From Phoronis australis (taxonomy: Eukaryota; Phoronida; Phoronidae): DNA of 32,567 nt. Under the pieces are notes generated by a model. The model was not told where the DNA came from, did no database searches, and worked only from the letters and a program-made list of their open reading frames with translations. The stretch covers positions 981,310-1,013,876 of the forward strand of contig NMRA01000073.1 of NCBI GenBank assembly GCA_002633005.1. The letters are read 5' to 3'. The position numbers and the translations under genes are program-made. Within the stretch, counting starts at the first letter, position 1; each line of letters begins with the position of its first letter. Shown one piece after another: positions 10,268-19,720 of this stretch.

Positions 10268-10985
10268 TTTTGTTAGCCTTTTTGGCCCATTTTCACCATA
10301 GCAGAACCCAGTCAATATCCAAACTTTTGGTTTGTTTAAATATAGTTGCCTAGGCTAACATATTCTACAGTTCTTTTTATTACAGAATGTAAACTTTAGT
10401 TTTTAACCCTCTTTACAGTAGGGGATTGTTAGAAACGCAGAATTCACAAATTTCGTAACGAGTGCCTGTTTTATGATGAACCCTACCATTTCTCAATGAT
10501 TAAGCACAACTTCATCTAAATGATTCTGAAAGTGGCTCAAGTTATTCCCAGTCATATCAAAGCAATTGCTTACTTGATAAAATGAATTTCTTTTCTACTG
10601 TTGACAGTTGGAATTAGTATTTTTAAAATGGCCACTCGTAACGCTAAAAATGCATGAAATTCATAGACAAAAACATGCATAAAATTTTCAAACATTGTCC
10701 GATTTTGATGATTCTTTTTTTAATTTGCACAACTAAATAATTCTTTGCATATGAGATTCAGTTGGCATTTGGTAAGTGACCAAAAAAATTATTTTAGACT
10801 TTAACACAGTCAACTCTCGAATATGGACCTTGATTGTGATTTAGCCGTATGGCAACTAGGGGAGGATTGTAGCTCCAGAATTGTGGCTACCTGGAGGGTC
10901 GAAAATTGTGGTGTTCCAGGGAATGAATACTGTAGGCCACGAGGTGTGGAAACTGGGCGCCAGGTGTGTCTACTGTAACACTGTA

Positions 10986-11150
10986 CAGTGACAGATTTAA
11001 GGGGGGGGGGGGCACCAACAGAAGGAGGCCATGGCTCTGCCTAATGCTCTCCCAGATTCCATTTGGAAGTTTGGGGGTGCGAATGTCTGACGGGCATAAT
11101 ACTCTGCCCCTGCCCCCTTCCCCCAACTCAAAATCCTGGATCCGCCCCTG
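10986..11150 (+). mobile_element. MITE-C complete copy with CTGTA target duplication
   Basis: A 165-bp element begins cagtgacagatttaagggg and ends 'aatcctggatccgcccctg'. The ends are imperfect inverted repeats, about 10 of the first 16 positions. CTGTA occurs immediately outside both ends (10981-10985 and 11151-11155), which fits a 5-bp target duplication. The interior has a poly-G run and 'ctcccagattccatttgg'. It has no coding capacity; translated frames across it are spurious. Confidence 0.75.
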
Positions 11151-11178
11151 CTGTAAGAGACCTAAACAATTCATAAAA

Positions 11179-11835
11179 NNNNNNNNNNNNNNNNNNNNNN
11201 NNNNNNNNNNNNNNNNNNNNNNNNNNNNNNNNNNNNNNNNNNNNNNNNNNNNNNNNNNNNNNNNNNNNNNNNNNNNNNNNNNNNNNNNNNNNNNNNNNNN
11301 NNNNNNNNNNNNNNNNNNNNNNNNNNNNNNNNNNNNNNNNNNNNNNNNNNNNNNNNNNNNNNNNNNNNNNNNNNNNNNNNNNNNNNNNNNNNNNNNNNNN
11401 NNNNNNNNNNNNNNNNNNNNNNNNNNNNNNNNNNNNNNNNNNNNNNNNNNNNNNNNNNNNNNNNNNNNNNNNNNNNNNNNNNNNNNNNNNNNNNNNNNNN
11501 NNNNNNNNNNNNNNNNNNNNNNNNNNNNNNNNNNNNNNNNNNNNNNNNNNNNNNNNNNNNNNNNNNNNNNNNNNNNNNNNNNNNNNNNNNNNNNNNNNNN
11601 NNNNNNNNNNNNNNNNNNNNNNNNNNNNNNNNNNNNNNNNNNNNNNNNNNNNNNNNNNNNNNNNNNNNNNNNNNNNNNNNNNNNNNNNNNNNNNNNNNNN
11701 NNNNNNNNNNNNNNNNNNNNNNNNNNNNNNNNNNNNNNNNNNNNNNNNNNNNNNNNNNNNNNNNNNNNNNNNNNNNNNNNNNNNNNNNNNNNNNNNNNNN
11801 NNNNNNNNNNNNNNNNNNNNNNNNNNNNNNNNNNN
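11179..11835. other. Assembly gap (657 N)
   Basis: An uninterrupted run of N. The minisatellite that starts right after it may be the reason assembly failed. Open frames that run through the Ns are artefacts. Confidence 0.99.
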
Positions 11836-11854
11836 TCCCTCAGAAAAAACATTG

Positions 11855-12056
11855 GCCTAACTCTTGGGAGGGAGGGTTACCTTCGTTGTAGGGCAGTTGC
11901 TTTCTTCAGTGTGAAGGGGAGCTGTTTCTTGGGAGAAGGTATGGTGTCTTGGAAGGCCTTGCTTTCTTGTGAGTGGAAGTTCGTTTCTTGGGAGGGGGAA
12001 TACTTTCTTAGGAGGGGAGGTGCTTTCTTAGGAGGGGGGAGTTGCTTTCTTGTCAT
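11855..12056 (+). repeat. Purine-rich degenerate minisatellite, ~17-24 bp unit
   Basis: About eight imperfect copies of a unit like 'gctttcttgggaggggga' follow one another directly beside the gap. The variable parts are the bases after 'ttctt' and the length of the G run. The repeat creates a spurious glycine/phenylalanine-rich frame. More copies may lie in the gap. Confidence 0.7.
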
Positions 12057-12605
12057 GGGCGTGAGCATTTGCACTGGGGGTACTCAAACACTTTCACAAT
12101 GGCACCATATGATTCGCGGTGAAAACATGACAACGAACACGCTTGGTATTAAATTATTAGCTCGTGGTGGAAAAGTTTGGACACCAGCCTTGTTCCATGA
12201 TTGCGTAAGCAGGCGATAAAATTGCGAATTATCAGAAATCGGGTGCGGTGGTTTATTTATATAAGGTTATATGTCCGATAAGAACAGCAAAACTCGTAAG
12301 ATTACGTGGCAATTAGTGGTGTAAGGGACAAATATTTGAACGTTGCTAAACCTCAACTATTTTGGGAGGTGGGTTTCAATATTTTCTTGGAGCCAAAGTC
12401 AAATTCCCTTCCAATTTCATAAAAAATTGGCACCTACTGGACTGGCTGGGTATTTTGAGATTTATTCTGAATGTGGCAGCTATAAATAACCAAATAACAT
12501 TTATTCATTTTAGCCTGCACTTGAAAAAACACAATTTGTAGCCCCTTGACCTATTTTTCGTGCAACCGTGGATGTCCGTAAACACTCTATCATTTCCATG
12601 TGTAT

Positions 12606-12687
12606 ATGGGCGGCGCAGCACTGAAAAAAGTGGGGCTGTAGCCTGNCCCCCCCCCCCCCCCCCAGCCCTCTATGGTGCGCCGCCCAT
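12606..12687. mobile_element. MITE-D, 82-bp element with 12-bp TIRs
   Basis: atgggcggcgca (12606-12617) and tgcgccgcccat (12676-12687) are perfect inverted repeats. They enclose 'ctgaaaaaagtggggctg', an ambiguous base at 12646 and a run of 17 C. The C run explains the uncalled base. No target duplication is evident. A simple hairpin is the alternative to a transposon. Confidence 0.55.
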
Positions 12688-14054
12688 GACATGGCGGCAA
12701 GGCAAGATTTGGCTGGAAATTCGGGTACACCTCAGACTTCTCAGGTTGACAAAAATGGTCTGGTCGTCACCCATTGTCTACCCTTTGGAGTGCGTTGTCT
12801 GCATGCGAGTCGTGAATGATTTTCAATTGCAAACTGCCGACTTTTTATATTTATGCTCGTCTTTGGTACACATGTTGAGATATGTCAGCCGAAAGGTACC
12901 ACTAAAATATAAACATTTCGTATCTTTTAGCTGTGTTTGTGTCTCCTGATTTTTTTTTGATTTTTTTTTAAGTGGGAGGATTTGCACGAAAACCTCATTA
13001 CATGGCGGCAGCTGAGTGAGTACCCATAATGCGTGGGTCAGATGTCAGTCACTGCGGCGGTCATTTTAGTTCGTGGTACATCACAAAAAGTCATCCTAAA
13101 AGTCACCTTAAATTCAGTTCAAAGAAAACATTTGGAGCTGTGTGGAATGAACATTTGGGCGTAAGTTTTGGCTGAACTGACTTGCGCTAAAATCCGTTTT
13201 ATAAAGTTTTTAATGAAAATGACGCTGAGAGAGCGTTTCAGCATTTAGCGCATGTATAAGTGCATTTGCTGCAATGATACCACTGCATATGCTGACCCGC
13301 ACTCCTGGTCTCTACCTTTCACACAATGAAAATTAGCCGAGGCGGGTAGTAGGGCGAGCGCGCCCTTGTCAGTTGCAATATGTTCTTAACGTACCTAGTT
13401 AGGGTCAAGTGCAGGTGTACAATTTACTTTTCAATGGTTTGTTTTTTGACAAATAAAAGCACACTGTCTATAATATTATCATCTTCATTTGTGTTTCGGA
13501 GACATTGCCACGCTTTATGTCGCATCCACAACTCTTGATCAGTCTCTTGTTCAATCTAGTTAATATTGTGACATTCATTTGGTAATTGTCGCATATCGCC
13601 TCTCTGATGGCATTTTTATTGAGTTCAAAGTACTCATTGAGACATGTTATATCGAAATTATTATCGCCGTCTTTTTGTCCTTCATCTATCGTACGACAGA
13701 CATTGCCAATGTGGAGACTTGCAATGTGCAACAAAAGCCCGGGTTGGGGGTTTTATTTGTCACCGGATTGACACTGTGTAGAGGTTGAATTCTTCTAGCT
13801 GTCTCTCTTGGCAGCTACAATTTAGAGTTCCCCCCGAGACAAGCCGCTGCTGGATGCCTGGTAGACCACTCAATGTAACGGCCGTTTTACTAATGCACCA
13901 GTCCTCGTCATCAAAGATGTGGCGTTTTTTTGACATGGGAAATAGTAGTTTTGCTTCGGCTAATTGTCGAGCGCCATCTATAGGCACGCTTTTTACCACA
14001 CCAACGCCATATCGTATGGAACATTATTAGCCTGATGTAACGTGCCCGTATTTT
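12688..14054. other. Intergenic stretch, no recognised gene
   Basis: Minus-strand frames at 13760-13999 (79 codons) and 13468-13734 (88 codons, fairly hydrophilic) lie end to end and could be fragments of one decayed or spliced gene. I recognise neither, and the second lacks a good acceptor. The upstream part includes 'catggcggcagctgag' (13003-13018), a promoter-like word without a linked gene. Confidence 0.35.
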
Positions 14055-14099
14055 GAGAACCAGTTGATGCCCGTTACTCAGTGGAGAAAACTGGTTCTC
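14055..14099. repeat. 11-bp stem inverted repeat
   Basis: gagaaccagtt (14055-14065) and aactggttctc (14089-14099) are perfectly complementary around a 23-nt spacer. The arm word is shared with the hAT-like terminus at 6868, so this could be the joined ends of a deleted element. The stem is too short and isolated to assign function. Confidence 0.5.
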
Positions 14100-14325
14100 T
14101 TGTGTGTTTTTACATGCTTAATTTACATGCATTTATTTATTTTAAACTGCAAATAAATTTCGCATTCTAGGAGTTGAGCATTTTTCGCAGGAGTTCGTGA
14201 AAACGACTTTTTTCACATTCGACATATTTTTCCATCTAGCATATCTGTAGCAGAACGTAATGCAGTACAATACGTACGCGAAACGTACCACGAGAGACGT
14301 AGTTGAAATAATATCTCACGAGACG

Positions 14326-14343
14326 TTATTCCGCGCGGAATAA
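14326..14343. repeat. 18-bp perfect palindrome
   Basis: TTATTCCGCGCGGAATAA reads the same on both strands. It sits in a CpG-containing pocket (14260-14350) within A+T-rich flanks. The adjoining 'aatatctcacgagacgttat' has a close reverse-complement relative near 24207-24230, suggesting a shared repeat fragment. Confidence 0.7.
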
Positions 14344-15357
14344 TGTTGAGTGGGATAGTATGCAGACTTCGTTAACGCCAATCTAGGTACACTTCGAATT
14401 CTTAAGTTTATTTAATTTTTTGGCAGTGGAGGAGCACATCTTATATGTATGTACCGGTACTTGCGCCTTATGTTACAAGTTTTTTCTCATAAAATAAACA
14501 GTTTTAAATGTAACGATTTATTACTTGAGATAACAATGATAAAACGGCAGTTGTGCGTTGAACTTGTATTATTTCCTTAAAATAATTGAATAACAACAAC
14601 ATTGTAGTAACTGAGGAATTTGGCGCCTGGGTTGCAGCCGATATAATATTTAGCAAACAAAACTGAGACAGAAGTGTCATATAATTAACAGTTTTGTTCC
14701 AGATGTTATGTTTGGAACATCTGATAGCATGTTCAGTGTTACTTATTCTCCTGCAATTTTATTACTTTAAACTATTTTGGGAAAGTTTGATGATCAAACC
14801 GGCTAACGACGTCGAGTCCAAATTGACCTAACTTTTGAATTTTCCATTTCAGAGGACACAAATCATAACAGCTAAAATGTAGACTCTAGAAAAAACAAAC
14901 GAAAATCACTGTTTTGGGAAGCTTTCATCCTTTTGTTTCAGCGTTTCATTTATTTTTTTGTGTTTAGTCCTTCACGGCTTCTAAACAAAGAAAACAACTT
15001 TTTCGTTTCTGCAGTGATGTTTAATAGCCGCGTGCTTGAAGCACATACATGTACAATAAACACATATCTGGCCGATGTAACAGGTGTGTTATTCATACTG
15101 TATGAATACAGGACACTATCGTAAACAAAAGTCATAAACAGTAGAAAAATGCACTCCGAAAAGACGCAACCACAATTTCTGGGATTCACATTTCCTGAAC
15201 ATAAATTTTAAGCACCGATTTGTCTGTACAATAGACCCCATTTACACTTCCGCCATCAGTCATGCCAGTTTGTTTGCTTAAAGCGCTGCCTGTTGAGAAT
15301 TCTCCTGCCAATCAGAAACGCCGGTGTAAAAAAATTCCCGAGGAAAATTAAGTGATA
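14344..15357. other. Intergenic stretch, nothing recognised
   Basis: Only short frames without recognisable domains are present. Confidence 0.45.
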
Positions 15358-15391
15358 CCTGCGTGCTGGCTACCACCTATCGGCACGCAGG
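15358..15391. repeat. 9-bp stem hairpin
   Basis: cctgcgtgc (15358-15366) and gcacgcagg (15383-15391) pair perfectly around a 16-nt loop. No U-run terminator or RNA family signature accompanies it. Confidence 0.5.
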
Positions 15392-16095
15392 AAACCAGCG
15401 AGGCTCCAATGGTCGTCCGGGTACAGCGCAGCCACGCGGGACTTAGCCTCTCGGGAGAAACACGCATGGAAGAACTGAGACGAAAATCGGTGCATTTACC
15501 GACTGGTTCTTGAAACCACTTAAAAACTTGTACATTTTACTAATGCCCTTTTTGTTCATTTCAGAAGATATTTTCGAAATTAAGTTTTCTTCAGACGGAA
15601 GAAAAAACAACCCAGAGATTGTTTAAGCAATGTATCTATTTGTCCCAGGCACTAACCGACACCTGTGAGGCCAAAGGAAAAACGCAGCAGACAAATGCAA
15701 CACGCTGGGTGTTTCACAGTTTCGGCTCACGCATATGGTCATCAAAATATTGTCCATTTGTTTTTTATTGCAAAACACAGTACGGAGCTCAACATTTATG
15801 TTGAAATTTTTGGTTCAGGCATTTTGGATTTATTTGAACAAAATTAAAAAACTTGAATTGATAGAGAGTGGCCACCAATAAAGTAAAGCATTGACTTTAT
15901 TTCACTATATTGCATTGTTACATACAACACAGCATGACATAATTAAAAATAAAAGAAGAGATTGAGCAATAAAATGCAAATGCAACTTGGGTATTTATTT
16001 ATTTATTTATGATTGCAGAAGCCTGTTAAAGGTGAAAAAATAAAACAATTTGATATTGGGTAATTTATTAGAACAACTGCATTGAGGTTCAATGA
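15392..16095. other. Intergenic stretch, nothing recognised
   Basis: A short (ATTT)n run lies near 15993-16010. Open frames at 15619-15847 have no recognisable domain. Confidence 0.45.
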
Positions 16096-16275
16096 TCAAC
16101 TTCTGCCGACCAAGTCTCAAAGCGTCACAGTTCTGTTTTGGCTGACAAGGAGTTAACAGAGAATGAAGAAAAACTGAAAAGAAAAAGAAAGACAGAAGAG
16201 ATAACTGATGTTAAGTACAACAAGTGCAAACAAAGTGGTCACAAACTTAAAACAAGTAAGGTCTATCTGGAATAA
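16096..16275 (+). CDS. Lysine-rich open frame with half zinc-knuckle pattern, unknown
   Basis: This frame of 59 codons is bounded by an in-frame TGA just upstream and TAA at the end, and contains no ATG. It is very hydrophilic: an acidic-basic stretch (LTENEEKLKRKRKTEE, residues 23-38) is followed by YNKCKQSGHKLKTS. The last part recalls part of a CCHC zinc knuckle (C-x3-GH), but the outer cysteines are absent. It lies between no clear splice sites and 370 bp from the Harbinger transposase debris on the other strand, so it may be transposon-derived. Composition alone looks protein-like, and chance is possible. Confidence 0.2.
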   Translation, partial: STSADQVSKRHSSVLADKELTENEEKLKRKRKTEEITDVKYNKCKQSGHKLKTSKVYLE

Positions 16276-16647
16276 AACAATCGTGATTTATTTTCCATAA
16301 CTGAAATTCTGAACCAATTTTAATCGATTTAGAAATCGATGTTATACCAGTAACACAGTTTGCGGTTGAACTAGAATTGTTGTAAACCACTTTTCACTAT
16401 TTTCTTGGCCTTTTTCTGCGTGGTTTTCTGTTCTTTCAAAAGGCAGGAGCATATGACGACCATAGCAGTCATTATAAAATGGCTGCCGAAATGCAATGCA
16501 CAGTTGAAACAACTCGGCATAAATAAAAGAATTAAAATTTTGAATCAACAAATACTATATATTTGTGAGAGTTTAATCAAATCCTATTCAGAGCATGACT
16601 TTGAAGTAAAATAATTGGGTGAGTACGACAACAAGCCGGTTTTATGC
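16276..16647. other. Intergenic stretch between coding-like fragments
   Basis: Antisense short frames at 16342-16614 have no domain. If the transposase remnant at 16648-17160 belongs to a full element, its left terminus should lie here, but no inverted partner was found around 18465-18700. Confidence 0.35.
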
Positions 16648-17160
16648 TTAGGCGAACGACCATTGGGTTCCCGGGTGTATATAAGCGTGACAGTTCGACA
16701 GGATGGTGCCGACGACATAATATTTTACCACAGGCTGAAGGAGATTTTTAAGTTCTTGAAATTGAGAAAGGCGAAGTACTTCAAAATTTTCCCAAATCCC
16801 CACTCCACGCACTTCCGAACGAATGACATTCTGTGATTGAATTGCAGCTGATCGTCGTCCTGTTGGGATCCTTTGAATGGAGGAGACTCTCGTCGCATAT
16901 GCAGGATCACCACCAAGAGCAATTGCGTGCCCCGGCACTTTGATGTCGTTGGAGATAACGAGCTGTCCCAACAGCAAGCTTTCAGTTAGAAGAGCGCAAT
17001 CATGACGTCTGCCCTCAAATCAGTAGTGGACCATAAAGGTTAGTTATCAAGCCCTGTGGTACAACTACAAACTGAAACTTGATGGCATGCACCCGCTTAT
17101 GTACATTGAAACATACGCCTTGATGATGCAAAGGACTCAAGTAAGGTATAGTCATCAAAC
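16648..17160 (-). pseudogene. PIF/Harbinger-type DDE transposase, decayed C-terminal part
   Basis: Read on the minus strand, four family blocks occur in the expected order but in shifting frames. The first is GVCFNVHKRVHAIKFQ then GLITNLYGP (about 17120-17027). The second is GRRHD (16999-17013), leading to GDPAYATR (around 16911). The third is FNHRMSFVRKCVEWGFGK then ILKYFAFLNFKNLK (about 16842-16745). The fourth is LQPVVKYYVVGTILSNCH (about 16740-16680). In PIF/Harbinger transposases the Asp of the RRHD block and the Glu of the VEW.FG block are the second and third catalytic residues. The first Asp block upstream is degenerate (FDDYT near 17150). At least three frame changes are needed, so the gene is dead. 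The block sequences match a type also known from fungi, oomycetes and invertebrates. A plus-strand charged exon 0.9 kb away (18037) would be head-to-head with it. Confidence 0.8.
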
Positions 17161-18036
17161 TTTAAACAGCACAAGGTTTGCTGATTAACACTCCATGGTT
17201 CAATAAAATGACCACTGTTTTACAGGTTAGTGCAAAAAGTGTAGCCAACCTAAAAGAATGTGTCTGCTTTATGTTTGGTCAGTGTACCTAAATTTTGCAA
17301 ACTGAGGCACGGTAGCCGGTAGTAGTTACTAAGTAAAATTAAAATAAAATAAAATAAAAAATTCTCGGTTGCTACTTTTTTCTGGTAATTTTTTTGCCCT
17401 GATCGAACTGCCAAATAGTTGTATTTTCATTTGGACACCCGTTATATACACTACTAAAGAATAACGCCCCCTCAGGTTTTTTCATTTCAGAATATTTAGT
17501 GTCATTTTTTGCACGTTTTGTTGTACATTAGGTGAAAGACCAACTCAAGGTGCACAAAATGACTTCTCTTTTAATGTAAACCATGAATATTTAGTTAATT
17601 TAAATTCGAACTGACATAACGCAGATCAAAACCGAAAGTCACTAAATCTGCTTCATTTATTTGCACCTTGCGGCGTGCAGGGTTCATTTTGGAGCGCACC
17701 ACGAGCACTGAGCACCTTCAGATTTCAAATGACGCATTGAAATGTTGTCCTGTGGGTCATTTGGTGTTTTCCCTTTCATGAGTTGGAAAAAAGGAAAACT
17801 TATGGCCCCCAATTTTATAAAAACGACGATTTTGAGACAGATATCTCATAGGTAGTAGAAGCAAATTTAAAAAGTTCGTGATGTTTCACCTTTTCTTGGG
17901 AATGTAAAGTGTAAATTTAAGGTGTTTTGTTTGTAAAACGTGACTTTCTTGTATGATTTAATTTATGCTCTATTTCGGTGCTGCTGTTCATATTATTATT
18001 GTAATGAGGAGTTAATATTATTTTTTTCATTCACAG
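17161..18036. other. Non-coding stretch, possibly intronic or inter-ORF
   Basis: This stretch holds an (AAAAT)n microsatellite at 17336-17362 and no recognisable exon. Its last ~25 bases (tattatttttttcattcacag) form a good polypyrimidine tract and 3' splice site for the exon that begins at 18037. Confidence 0.45.
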
Positions 18037-18464
18037 CCAGCAATGTCGCTCCTAAACAGCGATGTGCAGTCTCAACAGACACACACTTGGTGTGCGTTCA
18101 GTAACGCTAGGACCTACGCGAAGACCTAGCTAAAATCTAGACAAAGTCACGTGTTCCCATTTGAAATACACGGCAATATTTCACGTAATCTCGCGAAGTC
18201 TTGCTTTTTAGCGAGGTCCTAGCGTCACTGAACGGGAGGCTGTATATTAACTTTGTCAAAGAAAAACATGATGCAGAGCTGAAAATACTAGAGCAAGAGA
18301 TAACACTGGAAGAGGAAAAGACACGTGGTAGAGTGGCTTCTGTGCCAGTCATACATGAAAAGGTGCCTGGTCATACTTGCACAATGAAACATCTTTCCAC
18401 GAAGCAGTCTGAAATTTATAGTCCCACAAAAATTGATGATGTCAAGGAATTTCATCGTATATAA
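18037..18464 (+). pseudogene. Terminal exon of unknown charged protein, split by MITE-B
   Basis: A strong acceptor (tttttttcattcacag) ends at 18036. One frame opens SNVAPKQRCAVSTDTHL and then hits the MITE-B at 18095, where it stops at a TAA. In the same numerical frame after the MITE, a protein-like stretch runs YINFVKEKHDAELKILEQ, then EITLEEEKTRGRVASVPVIHEK, to a stop at 18462-18464. The second part is highly charged, has heptad-like hydrophobics and is probably a coiled coil. Domain identity is not recognised. Such tails occur at the C-terminus of Myb/SANT-like proteins encoded by Harbinger elements, which would suit the neighbouring transposase remnant, but this is inference. The MITE insertion would introduce a premature stop unless spliced out, so I call it disrupted. 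It could still be a host gene exon. Confidence 0.4.
18095..18234 (+). mobile_element. MITE-B copy 2, complete 140-bp element
   Basis: The 21-bp termini (18095-18115 and 18214-18234) are inverted repeats with a single mismatch; the left starts cgttcagtaacgctagg. Inside are 'acctagctaaaatctag' and 'acggcaatatttcacgtaat'. A truncated copy of the same sequence is at 4709-4811. A target duplication is ambiguous ('ggtgtg' left, 'ggaggctg' right). It interrupts a coding-like exon. Confidence 0.85.
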
Positions 18465-18759
18465 ATTAAATTAATTACTGTATAATTAACATTAAACATT
18501 CCTGACAAGAATCGGTTGGCGGCCAACAGAGACAACTTCCGAATGGATACTACAAAACAATCAAACATATGGTTTAAGTCAGCTCCTGAGCTTAAAACAT
18601 TCTGAGTATTTCACAAAGACATTTTTTTTCAGTTGTTGAATTGTCTATCGTATGTAAGCAATTTTTTAAGGTGATACATGTTTATTGAAGAATACACAGA
18701 ACATACACGGAAATAATGACAAACCCAGAAATCGCGAAGCATTATATCTGGGTTGTAGA
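18465..18759. other. Non-coding stretch after the split exon
   Basis: A+T-rich sequence with several attaaa-like words that could serve polyadenylation of the upstream exon. No gene is seen. Confidence 0.4.
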
Positions 18760-18807
18760 CAGTTCGTAGATGGAAGTAGTATACATAGAACTATATACAT
18801 GTATATA

Positions 18808-19315
18808 CTAATATATGTATTAAGATACGCTATTACGAACATATTAAAAACAAATTATGCAGATATGGAAATCAGAAGCAATAAGATTTATAAGCGATAC
18901 AAAAAAATTGCAAACATTGCTTCCGAAGAATTCATTGAGAAAAAAGATCAAAGTTTAGACTACCATTTAATAATGTAAGTTTAATAGGGATATTATTACA
19001 AGAATTGAAAGCATTTACAATTAATTGCTTTTCATTGAGTGCACGAAAGAGTGAGTTTCTTGGGTATTCGAGGTGGAGACATTGAAGAAAGCATGAGTAT
19101 AAGATTGGTGGTCACCACATTTACAGTTTGGAGAGACATTACTAAACTTGTACCTAAACTTGTCGGAGTTGAGGAAAAGACCGCATCTCGTTCGGTACAA
19201 TGTTATTACATTTTCACTGGGAAGCAAAAATTGTGTCAGGGCTATTGAGTAGTCAAAATTATGAAAACAGTTCTAAAATTATCTTTTATACTCGTAAAAG
19301 GGTGGCTTTCCTTAA
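18808..19315 (+). repeat. 508-bp direct repeat, copy 1
   Basis: Base-for-base copy of 19721-20228 at an offset of 913, with one difference seen (G at 19304 versus T at 20217). It ends exactly at the single N at 19316. It contains the retrotransposon tail described at 19934-20330, cut off partway. Confidence 0.95.
19021..19315 (-). pseudogene. Non-LTR retrotransposon 3' end, truncated duplicate
   Basis: This is the same sequence as 19934-20228: the minus-strand RTRCGLFLN ... SPNCKCG ... THAFF block and the beginning of the upstream segment. It breaks off at the N before reaching the WNSLP motif. It is most likely an assembly duplicate, not a second insertion. Confidence 0.6.
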
Positions 19316-19720
19316 NTACATAGAACTATATATATGTACATACTATACATGTATATACTATATACATGACAGTTCGTAGATGGAAGTAGTATACATAGAA
19401 CTATATATATGTACATACTATACATGTATATACTATATACATGACAGTTCGTAGATGGAAGTAGTATACATAGAACTGTATACATGTATATACTATAATG
19501 TATATACTATATACATGGCAGTTCGTAGATGGAAGTAGTATACATAGAACTATATACATGTATATACTATACATGTATATACTATATACATGGCAGTTCG
19601 TAGATGGAAGTAGTATACATAGAACTATATACATGTATATACTATACATGTATATACTATATACATGACAGTTCGTAGATGGAAGTAGTATACATAGAAC
19701 TATATACTTGTAAGTAGTGT

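Larger units (their letters stand above)
8632..10847. mobile_element. ~2.2 kb TIR-bounded element, non-coding, unclassified
   Basis: The 25 bases at 8637-8661 (aaatcacaatcaagg...) are a perfect reverse complement of 10818-10842. Allowing two mismatches the arms extend to 8632 and 10847, both starting 'cgg' from the outside. The trinucleotide tat flanks both outer edges, a possible but weak 3-bp target duplication. No open frame of useful length lies inside, so any mobility would have depended on a transposase supplied in trans. The interior carries eight GTACGTACACTAC-type motifs and a ~310-bp tandem duplication. The multiple internal motifs resemble the repeated transposase-binding sites of some DNA transposon families, but the family cannot be named. 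A long inverted repeat arising by other means is the alternative. Confidence 0.6.
18760..19720 (+). repeat. 75-bp minisatellite, one copy plus an array of about five
   Basis: Units begin cagttcgtagatggaagtag and continue 'tatacatagaactatatac' and 'tgtatatactatatacatg'. Unit anchors are at 18760 (isolated) and at 19370, 19445, 19519, 19594 and 19669, giving spacings of 75, 74, 75 and 75. The array begins immediately after the ambiguous base at 19316. The units are almost identical, so the array is young or has been homogenised. Frames across it (repeated Y/I/M-rich peptides) are meaningless. Confidence 0.9.

Noticed and set aside
10887-12219. Frames of 321 and 417 codons
   Set aside because: They run through the N gap; the sequenced ends are MITE-C and minisatellite translation.
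13468-13999. Two adjoining minus-strand frames that look hydrophilic and protein-like
   Set aside because: No recognisable domain, no clear splice pairing and a stop between them; mentioned only in the intergenic entry.
19317-19720. CRISPR-like regular repeat spacing
   Set aside because: The 75-bp units are contiguous near-identical tandem copies with no unique spacers, in animal DNA; it is a minisatellite.
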